Assembly (NCBI GenBank): GCA_964346535.1
Contig: CAYFUN010000007.1
Location: forward strand, 1-40,426
DNA: 40,426 nucleotides
Source of the DNA: Neofamilia sp964346535
GTDB lineage: Bacteria; Bacillota; Clostridia; Tissierellales; Peptoniphilaceae
Direction: 5' to 3'
Of the stretch, positions 16,021 through 23,262 are shown piece after piece. Numbering within the stretch: the stretch's first letter is position 1; each line of letters starts with the position of its first letter. Position numbers and translations under genes: made by a program. The notes below the pieces were generated by a model. The model made no database searches and was not told the origin of the DNA. It worked only from the letters and a program-made list of their open reading frames with translations.

Positions 16021-16749
16021 ATGAAAATATTTGTTGTAAAAAATTATGAAGAATTAAGCCAAATGGCAGCAGACCTAGTAGCCAAAGAAATGGCTGCCAA
16101 AGATCCTATTGTTTTAGGTCTTGCAACAGGTTCTACACCAGAGGGCATGTACGCAATTTTAGCAGACATGTATGACCAAGGCAAATTAGATTTTAGTCAC
16201 GTAACTTCCTTTAACCTAGACGACTACATAGGCTTAGATGAAAACAACGACCAATCTTACAGGTACTTTATGAACAAGCACCTATTTTCCAAGGTCAATA
16301 TAAAAAAAGAAAATACTTTTGTCCCACCAGCAATGACCAAGGACCCAACCCAAGCTGGACTTGACTACGACCAAAAAATATTAGACGCTGGCGGCATTGA
16401 CCTACAAATACTAGGCATTGGCATTAATGGCCACATTGGCTTTAACGAACCAGGCCCTGCCTTTATTGGTCCAACTCACGTAATAAAATTAACAGAAGAA
16501 ACTATTAAGGCAAACTCAAGATTTTTTGAATCAATTGACGATGTGCCAAGGGAAGCAATAACTATGGGAATGAAATCAATTTTAAATGCTAGAAAGATTA
16601 TTCTCATAGCCAATGGCAAAAACAAGGCTGATGCAATTTTTAAAACTTTAAGAGGACCAATAACACCTCAAGTTCCATCAAGTATTTTACAATTGCATAA
16701 CGATTTAACAATAATAGTAGATGAAGAGGCAGCAAGTATGTTAAAATAG
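16021..16749 (+). CDS. nagB: Glucosamine-6-phosphate deaminase
   Basis: This 242-residue enzyme converts glucosamine-6-phosphate to fructose-6-phosphate and ammonia, feeding amino sugars into glycolysis. Conserved segments are GLATGSTPEGMY, FNLDDYIGLD (D67, D68) and GIGINGHIGFNEPG with the catalytic His at 138, which match NagB throughout. The short form without an allosteric extension is usual in Firmicutes. AAGGAG lies at 16008-16013 before the ATG. No nagA or transporter is next to it, so it is a stand-alone gene here. Confidence 0.95.
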   Translation: MKIFVVKNYEELSQMAADLVAKEMAAKDPIVLGLATGSTPEGMYAILADMYDQGKLDFSHVTSFNLDDYIGLDENNDQSYRYFMNKHLFSKVNIKKENTFVPPAMTKDPTQAGLDYDQKILDAGGIDLQILGIGINGHIGFNEPGPAFIGPTHVIKLTEETIKANSRFFESIDDVPREAITMGMKSILNARKIILIANGKNKADAIFKTLRGPITPQVPSSILQLHNDLTIIVDEEAASMLK

Positions 16750-16814
16750 AGTTAAGCCTCTAGCTTTTAGTTAAGGCCTGAATAAAATATTAGTAGAAGT
16801 AAAAAGGAAGGTCT

Positions 16815-17837
16815 ATGATGAACAAAAAAGTAAAAAATCTAATTATATATTTATTACTACTCCTAACCCTATTTTTGTCCAGCCTATCACCAATGTTTGG
16901 CAAGGATATTATATGGAAGGAAAAATACAATAAAACCATTCCATTTGCTGGGGTGTATTTTGATATTCCAACAAATGTAGCGAATTTAAAAATTAGAAGG
17001 TCTGAAACAGAAGGTCTTTTAAATGATTTAATTTCCTACGATGTGGAGTTTGAATACACAGGTGTTGATTCATCAATGAGAATTTTAGGAAAAACTGCAG
17101 AACAAAGTTTTTTTGGAGACTCAGTAGTTCCAAAACACTCTAAGGCTACCTTAAAAGGCGAATACGACAAGATCAACAATTTGATTTTTGACGAAAAACT
17201 AAACTACGGCAAAATGCACAAGAACTTAGCAAACTATAAGTTCACTTCAACTTCAGAAATTAGGGTTCCACTTTCAGAAGGAGTTAAGAATTATAAATTT
17301 AGAATTTCCTATGAACCAAAGAGACTAATTTATGATGAAGGAGTAGAGCTATCTAAGGTTTCGGTATTTTTAACAAACTCAAGAGTAGATAATTTTACAG
17401 ACGGAGAATATATTAACGACTCAGAAACTCAAAGCTTTAACGAATCTGGCATGTATGTCAACGTCCTAGAAGTTTATAATGGAGAAAAAATTTCTTCTAT
17501 AAATTTCTGGCAAAAGGTTAACAACGTAATCTTTATCCTATCAGCTGTTTTAGTCCTAGCTTTAATTTGGTTAGACAAGACCAAGAGCCCATATCTAATG
17601 ATTTTAGCTATGATAATAAGTGTTTTAACCTTCTTTAGATTTTTTGAATTTGGAGTTTCAGTAAAGGCAGTTTTAATTTTCTTCCCAATATTTGGCTTCC
17701 TAGCTGTTCTTTTTGGCAGACAAACTAGCAAAGATAAAATTACCTTTAACAAGTATGACTTTACCCAAGGCCTACTTGGAGCTATAGTAATGTTTTTCCT
17801 TGCTATGATTATTTATCTGCTACCAAAATTAATATAA
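16815..17837 (+). CDS. Membrane protein with large extracytoplasmic domain, unknown function
   Basis: The 340-residue protein begins with a signal-anchor (about 8-28), followed by some 200 residues of beta-rich extracytoplasmic sequence with many Tyr, Asn and charged residues. Four hydrophobic helices follow near the C-terminus (about 240-257, 264-282, 286-304 and 320-338). The layout of one N-terminal helix, a large outer domain and a C-terminal helix bundle is shared with the TMEM43-like family, but I see no diagnostic motif and do not assign it. Two adjacent ATG codons (16815, 16818) follow AAGGAAGG, and either could be the start. It is followed by a terminator. Confidence 0.8.
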   Translation: MMNKKVKNLIIYLLLLLTLFLSSLSPMFGKDIIWKEKYNKTIPFAGVYFDIPTNVANLKIRRSETEGLLNDLISYDVEFEYTGVDSSMRILGKTAEQSFFGDSVVPKHSKATLKGEYDKINNLIFDEKLNYGKMHKNLANYKFTSTSEIRVPLSEGVKNYKFRISYEPKRLIYDEGVELSKVSVFLTNSRVDNFTDGEYINDSETQSFNESGMYVNVLEVYNGEKISSINFWQKVNNVIFILSAVLVLALIWLDKTKSPYLMILAMIISVLTFFRFFEFGVSVKAVLIFFPIFGFLAVLFGRQTSKDKITFNKYDFTQGLLGAIVMFFLAMIIYLLPKLI

Positions 17838-17845
17838 AAACCTAG

Positions 17846-17872
17846 ACAAGGGCCTTAGGGTCCTTGTTTTTT
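17846..17872 (+). terminator. Rho-independent terminator
   Basis: ACAAGGGCC (17846-17854) pairs with GGTCCTTGT (17859-17867) around a TTAG loop, followed by a run of T. Confidence 0.85.
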
Positions 17873-17958
17873 GTTGAAAAAAATTTATAAGCTAATGAAA
17901 ATTATTTGTCTTTGGTGTATTCTATAAGTAGAGAAAAATAATTTAAGGAGAGATAAAA

Positions 17959-18177
17959 ATGGCAGAATTTAAATTTGAAATAGTAGAAAAAATTGGAGTT
18001 CTTGGAGAAAAAGAAAACGGCTGGACAAAAGAACTTAATCTAGTTTCTTATAATAACTTTCCAGCTAAATACGACATTCGCGAATGGGACCCAGACCATC
18101 AAAAAATGTCCAAGGGCATTACTCTTTCAAAAGAAGAACTTCTTAGCCTTAAAGAATTATTAGCAAATATAAAATAG
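17959..18177 (+). CDS. YdbC/PC4-family single-stranded DNA-binding protein
   Basis: This 72-residue protein matches the YdbC family, the bacterial relatives of the PC4 coactivator fold: EIVEKIGVLGE, WTKELNLVSYN, KYDIREWDPDHQKMSKGI and TLSKEELLSL. The PC4-type dimer of Lactococcus YdbC binds single-stranded DNA. It lies 4 nt before recD2, so a supporting role in DNA repair or replication is a reasonable inference. AAGGAGAG precedes the ATG. Confidence 0.9.
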   Translation: MAEFKFEIVEKIGVLGEKENGWTKELNLVSYNNFPAKYDIREWDPDHQKMSKGITLSKEELLSLKELLANIK

Positions 18178-18181
18178 AAAA

Positions 18182-20428
18182 ATGCTAGTTGTAGAGGGAA
18201 TTTTAGAAAGCATCGTCTATAGAAACGATGGAAATTCTTATACTGTAGCTAGACTATCAACCGAGGACGGTATGCTTACTGTCGTCGGTTATTTTCCATA
18301 CCAACCTATTGGCTCAAGCTTAAAACTAAGTGGAGATATGATCTACCACGACAAGTATGGCGAGCAGTTTAAGGTGAAAAGACTTTTAAGCAAAACTGCA
18401 ACATATTCAAACGCCTTTGACGCCTATTTAAGAAGTGGAGCCATTGACTTTGTTGGCCCGACCTTGGCCGAAAGAATTTTAGATGCCTTTGGCGAAGACA
18501 CCTACGACGTATTTAAGTCTAGTCCAGAAAAACTTTTAACTGTTAAGGGCATTGGCAAAAAGACTTATGATAAAATTATGGACTCCTTTAATGACCAAGT
18601 TGACCTGAGAGATTTAATGATAGAACTTTCTAACTTCGGCATTGGCAAAAGCCTAGGAGAAAAACTCTTTCAAAAATACGGCGACGGAGTCTTAGAAGTA
18701 ATAAAGAAAAATCCTTATTTACTTATAAATTCTCAAGATGGCATTTCCTTTAAAACTGCCGACCAAATTGCCAAGGAAGCAGGAGTAAAAGACAACGACC
18801 CTAATAGAATTGAAGCTGCCATGGTTTATCTACTAAAACTTTCAACCAACGAAGGATCTTGTTATCTGCCCTACGAAGAATTAAAGGCGAGGACAAAGGA
18901 TTATTTAGGTGTAAATGAATCAGACATAGAAGCTAGCGAAAAACAATTTATGACCAATAGAAATATTCGCATGGTCCTTGAAGGTGGACAAGTCAAGGCC
19001 TACAACAACAATCTCTACACCAGCGAAAATTACATTGCCTTAAAGATAAACAAGTTAAACAAAACTGGAGTCTACTGTCCAACATCTTCAATTGATTCAA
19101 AAATAAATATGATTGAGTCCTTAGAGGGCCTTAGTTTTGCAAGTGAACAGAGACAGGCAATTAAGTCTGCCTTTGGCAACCGAGTTTTAATTATTACAGG
19201 TGGACCAGGAACAGGAAAGACTACAACCCTAAAGGCAATTTTGCACATAGCCAAGGAACTGGGCATAGGCTATTTACTTGCTGCTCCAACTGGCAGGGCT
19301 GCCAAGAGAATGGAAGAGGCAACTGGAGACGATGCAAAAACAATTCACAGGCTTTTAGAATATCAATTTAACGGAGCTGCCATGGTCTTTGGAAAAAACG
19401 AAGAAAATCCCCTTGACCAAGAAATGATAATAGTTGACGAAATGTCTATGGTAGACACCCAGCTTTTAACAGACCTATTAAGGGCAATGTCTCCAAGGTC
19501 CAGACTAATTCTCCTAGGAGACGTCAACCAAATTCCATCAGTAGGGCCAGGAAATATTTTAAAGGACCTGATTAACTCAAATTTAATTCCTTTGGTCCAG
19601 CTAAATAAGATTTTTAGACAAAGTGGCGGGTCCAAAATTGTAGACAACGCCCACAGAATTAACCAAGGCTACTTTCCTCTTTTAAATGAAGCAGACAGCG
19701 ACTTTTTTATGATTGGATCCAAGTCTGAAACAGAAACTGTAGACCATATAAAAAGTCTAGTTGGTTCAAGATTAGAAAAATTTTATGGCATAGACCCAAA
19801 AAAGGATATCCAAGTTATGACTCCAATGAAAAAAGGCTTAGTTGGAGTTGAAAATTTAAATTATGAATTACAAAACTCTTTAAATCCTCCTAACTTTGCA
19901 GTTGAAGAATTAGTTTTTGCAAACACAGTCTTTAGAAAAGGCGACAAGGTTATGCAAACTAAAAATAACTACCAAGTTGAGTGGGAGGCCTATACAGAAG
20001 ACAGGATCAAATACGATTCAGGAACTGGAATTTATAATGGCGACATTGGATTTATAAGCGAGATTGATACATTTCGAAAGACCTTAGTTGTAGACTTTGA
20101 TGGCAGGGAAGTGACCTATGGTGAAGACACTTTAGGAGACTTGACCTTGGCCTATGCAATTACTATTCACAAGTCTCAAGGATCAGAATTTCCTGTAGTA
20201 ATAATTCCCGTACACTATGCGCCTGAACTATTGGCCAATCGAAATCTTATTTATACAGCCATAACCAGGGCCAAAAAACTTGTGGTCCTAGTTGGCAAAG
20301 AAGGCAGACTTAAAACTATGATAGCCAACACCTATGTCAATGAAAGGTATACAGGACTTAGAGAAAAAATTCGTGACTTTAATAAGGTGGTTTTATATGA
20401 CGGAGAAAAAAACTTGTTTAATCTGTAA
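18182..20428 (+). CDS. recD2: RecD2 5'-3' DNA helicase
   Basis: The 748-residue protein is a stand-alone RecD2 (YrrC) helicase of superfamily 1B, found in organisms that use AddAB or neither AddAB nor RecBCD. The N-terminal OB-like region (1-75) is followed by helix-hairpin-helix repeats (about 80-190, including GIGKKTYDKIM and FGIGKSLGEKL). Motor motifs follow: Walker A GGPGTGKTT (about 340-348), motif Ia APTGRAAKRM, Walker B IIVDEMSMVD, motif III LLGDVNQIPSVGPG and C-terminal AYAITIHKSQGSEF and YTAITRAKK. It contributes to replication-fork maintenance and repair in Bacillus. It starts 4 nt after ydbC. Confidence 0.95.
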   Translation: MLVVEGILESIVYRNDGNSYTVARLSTEDGMLTVVGYFPYQPIGSSLKLSGDMIYHDKYGEQFKVKRLLSKTATYSNAFDAYLRSGAIDFVGPTLAERILDAFGEDTYDVFKSSPEKLLTVKGIGKKTYDKIMDSFNDQVDLRDLMIELSNFGIGKSLGEKLFQKYGDGVLEVIKKNPYLLINSQDGISFKTADQIAKEAGVKDNDPNRIEAAMVYLLKLSTNEGSCYLPYEELKARTKDYLGVNESDIEASEKQFMTNRNIRMVLEGGQVKAYNNNLYTSENYIALKINKLNKTGVYCPTSSIDSKINMIESLEGLSFASEQRQAIKSAFGNRVLIITGGPGTGKTTTLKAILHIAKELGIGYLLAAPTGRAAKRMEEATGDDAKTIHRLLEYQFNGAAMVFGKNEENPLDQEMIIVDEMSMVDTQLLTDLLRAMSPRSRLILLGDVNQIPSVGPGNILKDLINSNLIPLVQLNKIFRQSGGSKIVDNAHRINQGYFPLLNEADSDFFMIGSKSETETVDHIKSLVGSRLEKFYGIDPKKDIQVMTPMKKGLVGVENLNYELQNSLNPPNFAVEELVFANTVFRKGDKVMQTKNNYQVEWEAYTEDRIKYDSGTGIYNGDIGFISEIDTFRKTLVVDFDGREVTYGEDTLGDLTLAYAITIHKSQGSEFPVVIIPVHYAPELLANRNLIYTAITRAKKLVVLVGKEGRLKTMIANTYVNERYTGLREKIRDFNKVVLYDGEKNLFNL

Positions 20429-21020
20429 TAGGCAGACCCAAAATTATCTTTATATATGCAACTCTTGCCTAGAATTATTTTCACCAAAGGCAGAAAAGGT
20501 AGTCAAAGATTTTTCTTATGTTGACCAGGCCTTTGCCTGTTTTTATTACGGGTCTCTCCTAAGAGATTCAATTACATCTTTTAAATTTTATAAAAAAAGA
20601 TATCTGGGAAAGATCTTTGGCGAGCTATTAACTGACAAGATTTTTTATTTAGGTCTTAACAAAAAAGTCGACCTAATTCTTCCCGTGCCAATTCATAAAA
20701 AGACCCTGGTCCAAAGAGGCTTTAACCAAGTAGAACTTTTAGCAGATGAAATTTCTTCAAATACAAAGATCCAAGTTGAGAAAGATAATCTTATTAAAGT
20801 AAAGGCAACTATGGAACAGGCCAGACTTGATAGGTCTTCTAGGGCCACAAACCTAGCTGACTCCTTTGCCATAAAAAGTCCAGAAGTTCTTAAGGACAAA
20901 AATATTTTGCTTTTAGACGATGTTATAACAACAGGTTCAACAGTTGAAGAATGTGCCAGGGTATTAAAAGAAGCTGGGGCAAAAAAAATTTATGCCCTTT
21001 CCATAGCAACTAGCCACTAG
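20397..21020 (+). CDS. comFC: ComFC-type phosphoribosyltransferase-like competence protein
   Basis: The 207-residue protein has an N-terminal zinc-binding four-cysteine motif (C7-x2-C10 and C21-x2-C24), then a phosphoribosyltransferase domain with LPVPIHKKTLVQRGFNQVELL and the PRPP loop LLLDDVITTGSTVEEC. This is the ComFC/YhgH layout. ComFC helps natural transformation after DNA uptake. I chose ATG 20397 because AAGGTGG lies just upstream and the product starts at the zinc motif. The frame is open further upstream within recD2. It overlaps recD2 by 32 nt. No comFA is adjacent. Confidence 0.9.
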   Translation: MTEKKTCLICNRQTQNYLYICNSCLELFSPKAEKVVKDFSYVDQAFACFYYGSLLRDSITSFKFYKKRYLGKIFGELLTDKIFYLGLNKKVDLILPVPIHKKTLVQRGFNQVELLADEISSNTKIQVEKDNLIKVKATMEQARLDRSSRATNLADSFAIKSPEVLKDKNILLLDDVITTGSTVEECARVLKEAGAKKIYALSIATSH

Positions 21021-21036
21021 CTTTTTATAAATAAAC

Positions 21037-21066
21037 TTGAAAAACATCACATATAAACCTTATAAC
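21037..21066 (+). promoter_or_regulatory. Promoter of the decayed heme operon
   Basis: TTGAAA (21037-21042) and TATAAC (21061-21066) are 18 bp apart, upstream of the hemA remnant. The promoter appears intact although the genes behind it are broken. Confidence 0.55.
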
Positions 21067-21131
21067 ACTTATAGAGAGGGAAATATCTAGGGTGGTAGAA
21101 AATTTTATCGAAAAGAGGAAATAACTTGTTA

Positions 21132-22362
21132 ATGAACTTTGGACTTGTTGGCATTGACCACAAGAAAACTCCAATAGAAGTAAGGGAGAAGATACACTTT
21201 TATGACAAGGATAAAATTTAAAGCCTAAGTTATTTTTCAGAACACTTTGTAGAATAAGCTTTGATTTTATCTACCTGTAACAGGACAGAAATATATTTTG
21301 TAGGAGAAGATATAGACTCTGCCAGTGAAAAAATTCAAGGCTACCTAAGGGACTTTTTTAAAGTCGATTTAAGTAAAGACCAAGTAGTTTGTTTGCAAAA
21401 CGACCAGGCCCTTAGACATCTTTTTTAATACAGCCATAGGCCTAGAGTCTTTGATCGTGGGAGAAGATCAAATCCTAGGTCAAATTACTGACGCCCAAAT
21501 TTTGGCCATAGAAGTTGGATCGGCGAAAAAATATTTAAACAAAATTTTTAGAGAGGCCATCACCTTTGCCAAGTGGACCAAATCAAAAACTGGTGTTTCA
21601 AATATTCCAGTTTCCATATCCTACATGGGCATTAGAAAAATTGAAGACCAAATAGACTTAAAAGACCAAGAAGCCTTGGTTATAGGTTTAGGCGAAATGG
21701 GAAAACTTGCAGCCATGTACTTACTTGAAAGAGGAGCAAAAGTAAGGGTAAGTAACAGAACTTATGAAAACTCTGTCAAGGTTGCAAAAGATTTAGGAGA
21801 TTTAGAAATTGTAGCCTACGAAGACCTAGCCCAGGCTATTTTGTCATGTAAAGTTTTAATTACAGCAACAGCATCTCCTCATACAATTATAAGAAAAAAT
21901 CATATAGGAAAGAGATCTGACGACCTTTATATAATGGACCTAGGCCTACCAAGAGACGTTGCCTCTGAAGTTGGAGAGCTTAATCACGTTATTCTCTACG
22001 ACATAGATAATTTAAAGGAACTTTCAGATGAAAACCTACAAAAGAAAAAAGAAATCTTAGAGGTCTTTCAAGATGAAATTGAAGAAAAAATTTCTGAAAT
22101 CAAAACTTGGTGGGGCCAAACTAAGGTCGACCCAATAATGGCAACAGCAGATGAAAGATGCAAGGAAATTGCAGACATGACTTTAAATTATATTTTTAGA
22201 AAAACTGACCTTGACCACATGGAAAAGCGAAAAGTGGAAAAAATTGTTAGAGCCTCAATAAGAAGGGCAATGAGAGAACCACTTTTGGCCCTAAAGGAAA
22301 TGGAACCATCAAAGGACAAGGCCATTGCCATTAAAGTTATGGAAGAGGTGTTTGACATTTGA
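21132..22362 (+). pseudogene. hemA: Glutamyl-tRNA reductase, disrupted by two stops and a frameshift
   Basis: HemA makes glutamate-1-semialdehyde from Glu-tRNA, the first step of C5 tetrapyrrole synthesis. From ATG 21132 the frame encodes the HemA N-terminus (GLVGIDHKKTPIEVREKI), but TAA at 21219-21221 and TAA at 21255-21257 interrupt it. After these the active-site region LSTCNRTEIYFVGED is still recognisable. In a run of six T (21421-21426) one extra base shifts the frame. After the shift HLF-NTAIGLESLIVGEDQ and the NADPH domain (VIGLGEMGKLAAMYLLERG) plus dimerisation helix are intact to 22362. Three separate lesions make sequencing error an unlikely full explanation. The intact 3' part could yield at most an N-terminally truncated, inactive protein. 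Confidence 0.93.
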
Positions 22363-22907
22363 GATACCTAGCTGTAAGTATAGATACCAAGGATAAAAAA
22401 GTCTTAGTTGTTGGCGGCGGCCTACCAGTTGGAGCCTTTGCTGGCAAGAGAGAAATCATGAAAAATCTTTCGCCGACAGGAGGAGTTTATCAAGCAGGAA
22501 CTTTATCAGGGAATCCTCTAGCTATGAAAATGGGCTTGGATATTTTAAAATATTTACAAGACCATGGAGAAATCTATGAAGAGCTAGACCACTTTGCAGA
22601 AAAACTTGAAGCAGGCTTTAATAAAAATCTTAAAGAGTCTGGAGTCAAAGGCAAAGTTTCTAGATACAAGTCAATGATCAGTTTATTCTTTGGAGACTTT
22701 GATAAGATTAAATCCTACGAAGATGTTAAGCATGCTGACACAGAAACTTATAAAATTTATTTCAAGAAGATGTTAGAGCGTGGCTATATAGTTGCCCCAG
22801 CTCAATTTGAAGCCATCTTCTTATCAGATGCCCATACAGAAGAAATGCTAGATAAATTTTTAGAAGACAATCTTCAAGTCTTAAAAGAAATTGCAGCAAA
22901 CAAATAA
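22359..22907 (+). pseudogene. Deletion fusion of precorrin-2 dehydrogenase start and glutamate-1-semialdehyde aminomutase end
   Basis: The first ~21 residues (RYLAVSIDTKDKKVLVVGGG) are the start of a Met8/CysG-N precorrin-2 dehydrogenase, including its NAD-binding glycine triplet. From there on, GGGLPVGAFAGKREIM, GGVYQAGTLSGNPLAM and RGYIVAPAQFEAIFLSDAH are the C-terminal ~160 residues of HemL. The switch lies at GGC GGC GGC (22413-22421), a triplet that occurs in both parents. HemL's catalytic lysine lies just upstream of this triplet and is lost, as is nearly all of Met8, so neither activity can remain. The frame is open (182 residues, TTG start, GAGGTG site). It overlaps hemA by 4 nt, as expected for hemA-met8. 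The normal clostridial order hemA-met8-hemC-hemD-hemB-hemL implies that one internal deletion made this gene. Confidence 0.9.
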
Positions 22908-22917
22908 AAATAATCTT

Positions 22918-22955
22918 AAGGCCCAGGCAGAAGAAATTTTGTCTAGGCCTTTTTT
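22918..22955 (+). terminator. Terminator of the heme operon remnant
   Basis: AAGGCC (22918-22923) pairs with GGCCTT (22946-22951), extended inward with one mismatch, followed by a T-run. Confidence 0.85.
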
Positions 22956-22981
22956 GAAAAAATTTTTAATGGGGCTTTATC

Positions 22982-23010
22982 TTTACAAAAAAGAACTTTT
23001 ATAATATACT
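22982..23010 (+). promoter_or_regulatory. Promoter of the T-box/metG operon
   Basis: TTTACA (22982-22987) and TATACT (23005-23010) are 17 bp apart, each differing from consensus at one position. A TATAAT overlapping at 23000-23005 is too close to this -35. Confidence 0.65.
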
Positions 23011-23016
23011 TTGATA

Positions 23017-23222
23017 AAGATTAGATGGAAAGAGTAGACGAAAAATTTACTTGTAGAGAGCTGGCGGCTGGTGGAAGTCAGTAGAAATTTTTGTTGAAGA
23101 TGACTCCATTTTCGCAATCATGCCGTTTTACTTGCGTTAAAAGTTAAAGCTGATCTATATTTATAGATAATTAGAGTGGAACCGCGGATAACTTCGTCTC
23201 TTTGTTGTGACGGAGTTTTTTT
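23017..23222 (+). ncRNA. T-box riboswitch, methionine type
   Basis: This leader controls metG by sensing uncharged tRNA. The upstream stem I shows the loop-E pair AGTA (23032-23035) with GAA before the specifier. The codon ATG (23100-23102) follows one base after GAA and is itself followed by A, the usual T-box arrangement. The stem I distal part (AGAGAGCTGGCGGCTGG) lies around 23056-23072. The antiterminator T-box sequence AGAGTGGAACCGCGG is at 23173-23187. A competing terminator pairs AACTTCGTC (23190-23198) with GACGGAGTT (23209-23217) and is followed by T. Specifier ATG agrees with the downstream gene. The base after TGG is A, which would pair with a U discriminator, whereas tRNA-Met normally has A there. 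Start and end positions are approximate. Confidence 0.9.
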
Positions 23223-23262
23223 ATTGTAAAGCAGAAAATTTTTTAATGTAAAGGAGACTTTA

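Noticed and set aside
21080..21105. Possible T-box remnant upstream of hemA (AGGGTGG at about 21089)
   Set aside because: The sequence after TGG does not follow ACCGCG, no specifier stem or terminator is visible, and the leader is too short.
21451..22362. Intact shorter HemA starting inside the gene
   Set aside because: It would lack the N-terminal catalytic domain with the active-site cysteine, so the frame is only the undamaged 3' part of a pseudogene.
22359..22907. Functional HemL or siroheme synthase
   Set aside because: The catalytic lysine region and N-terminal 60 percent of HemL are missing and only ~20 residues of Met8 remain.
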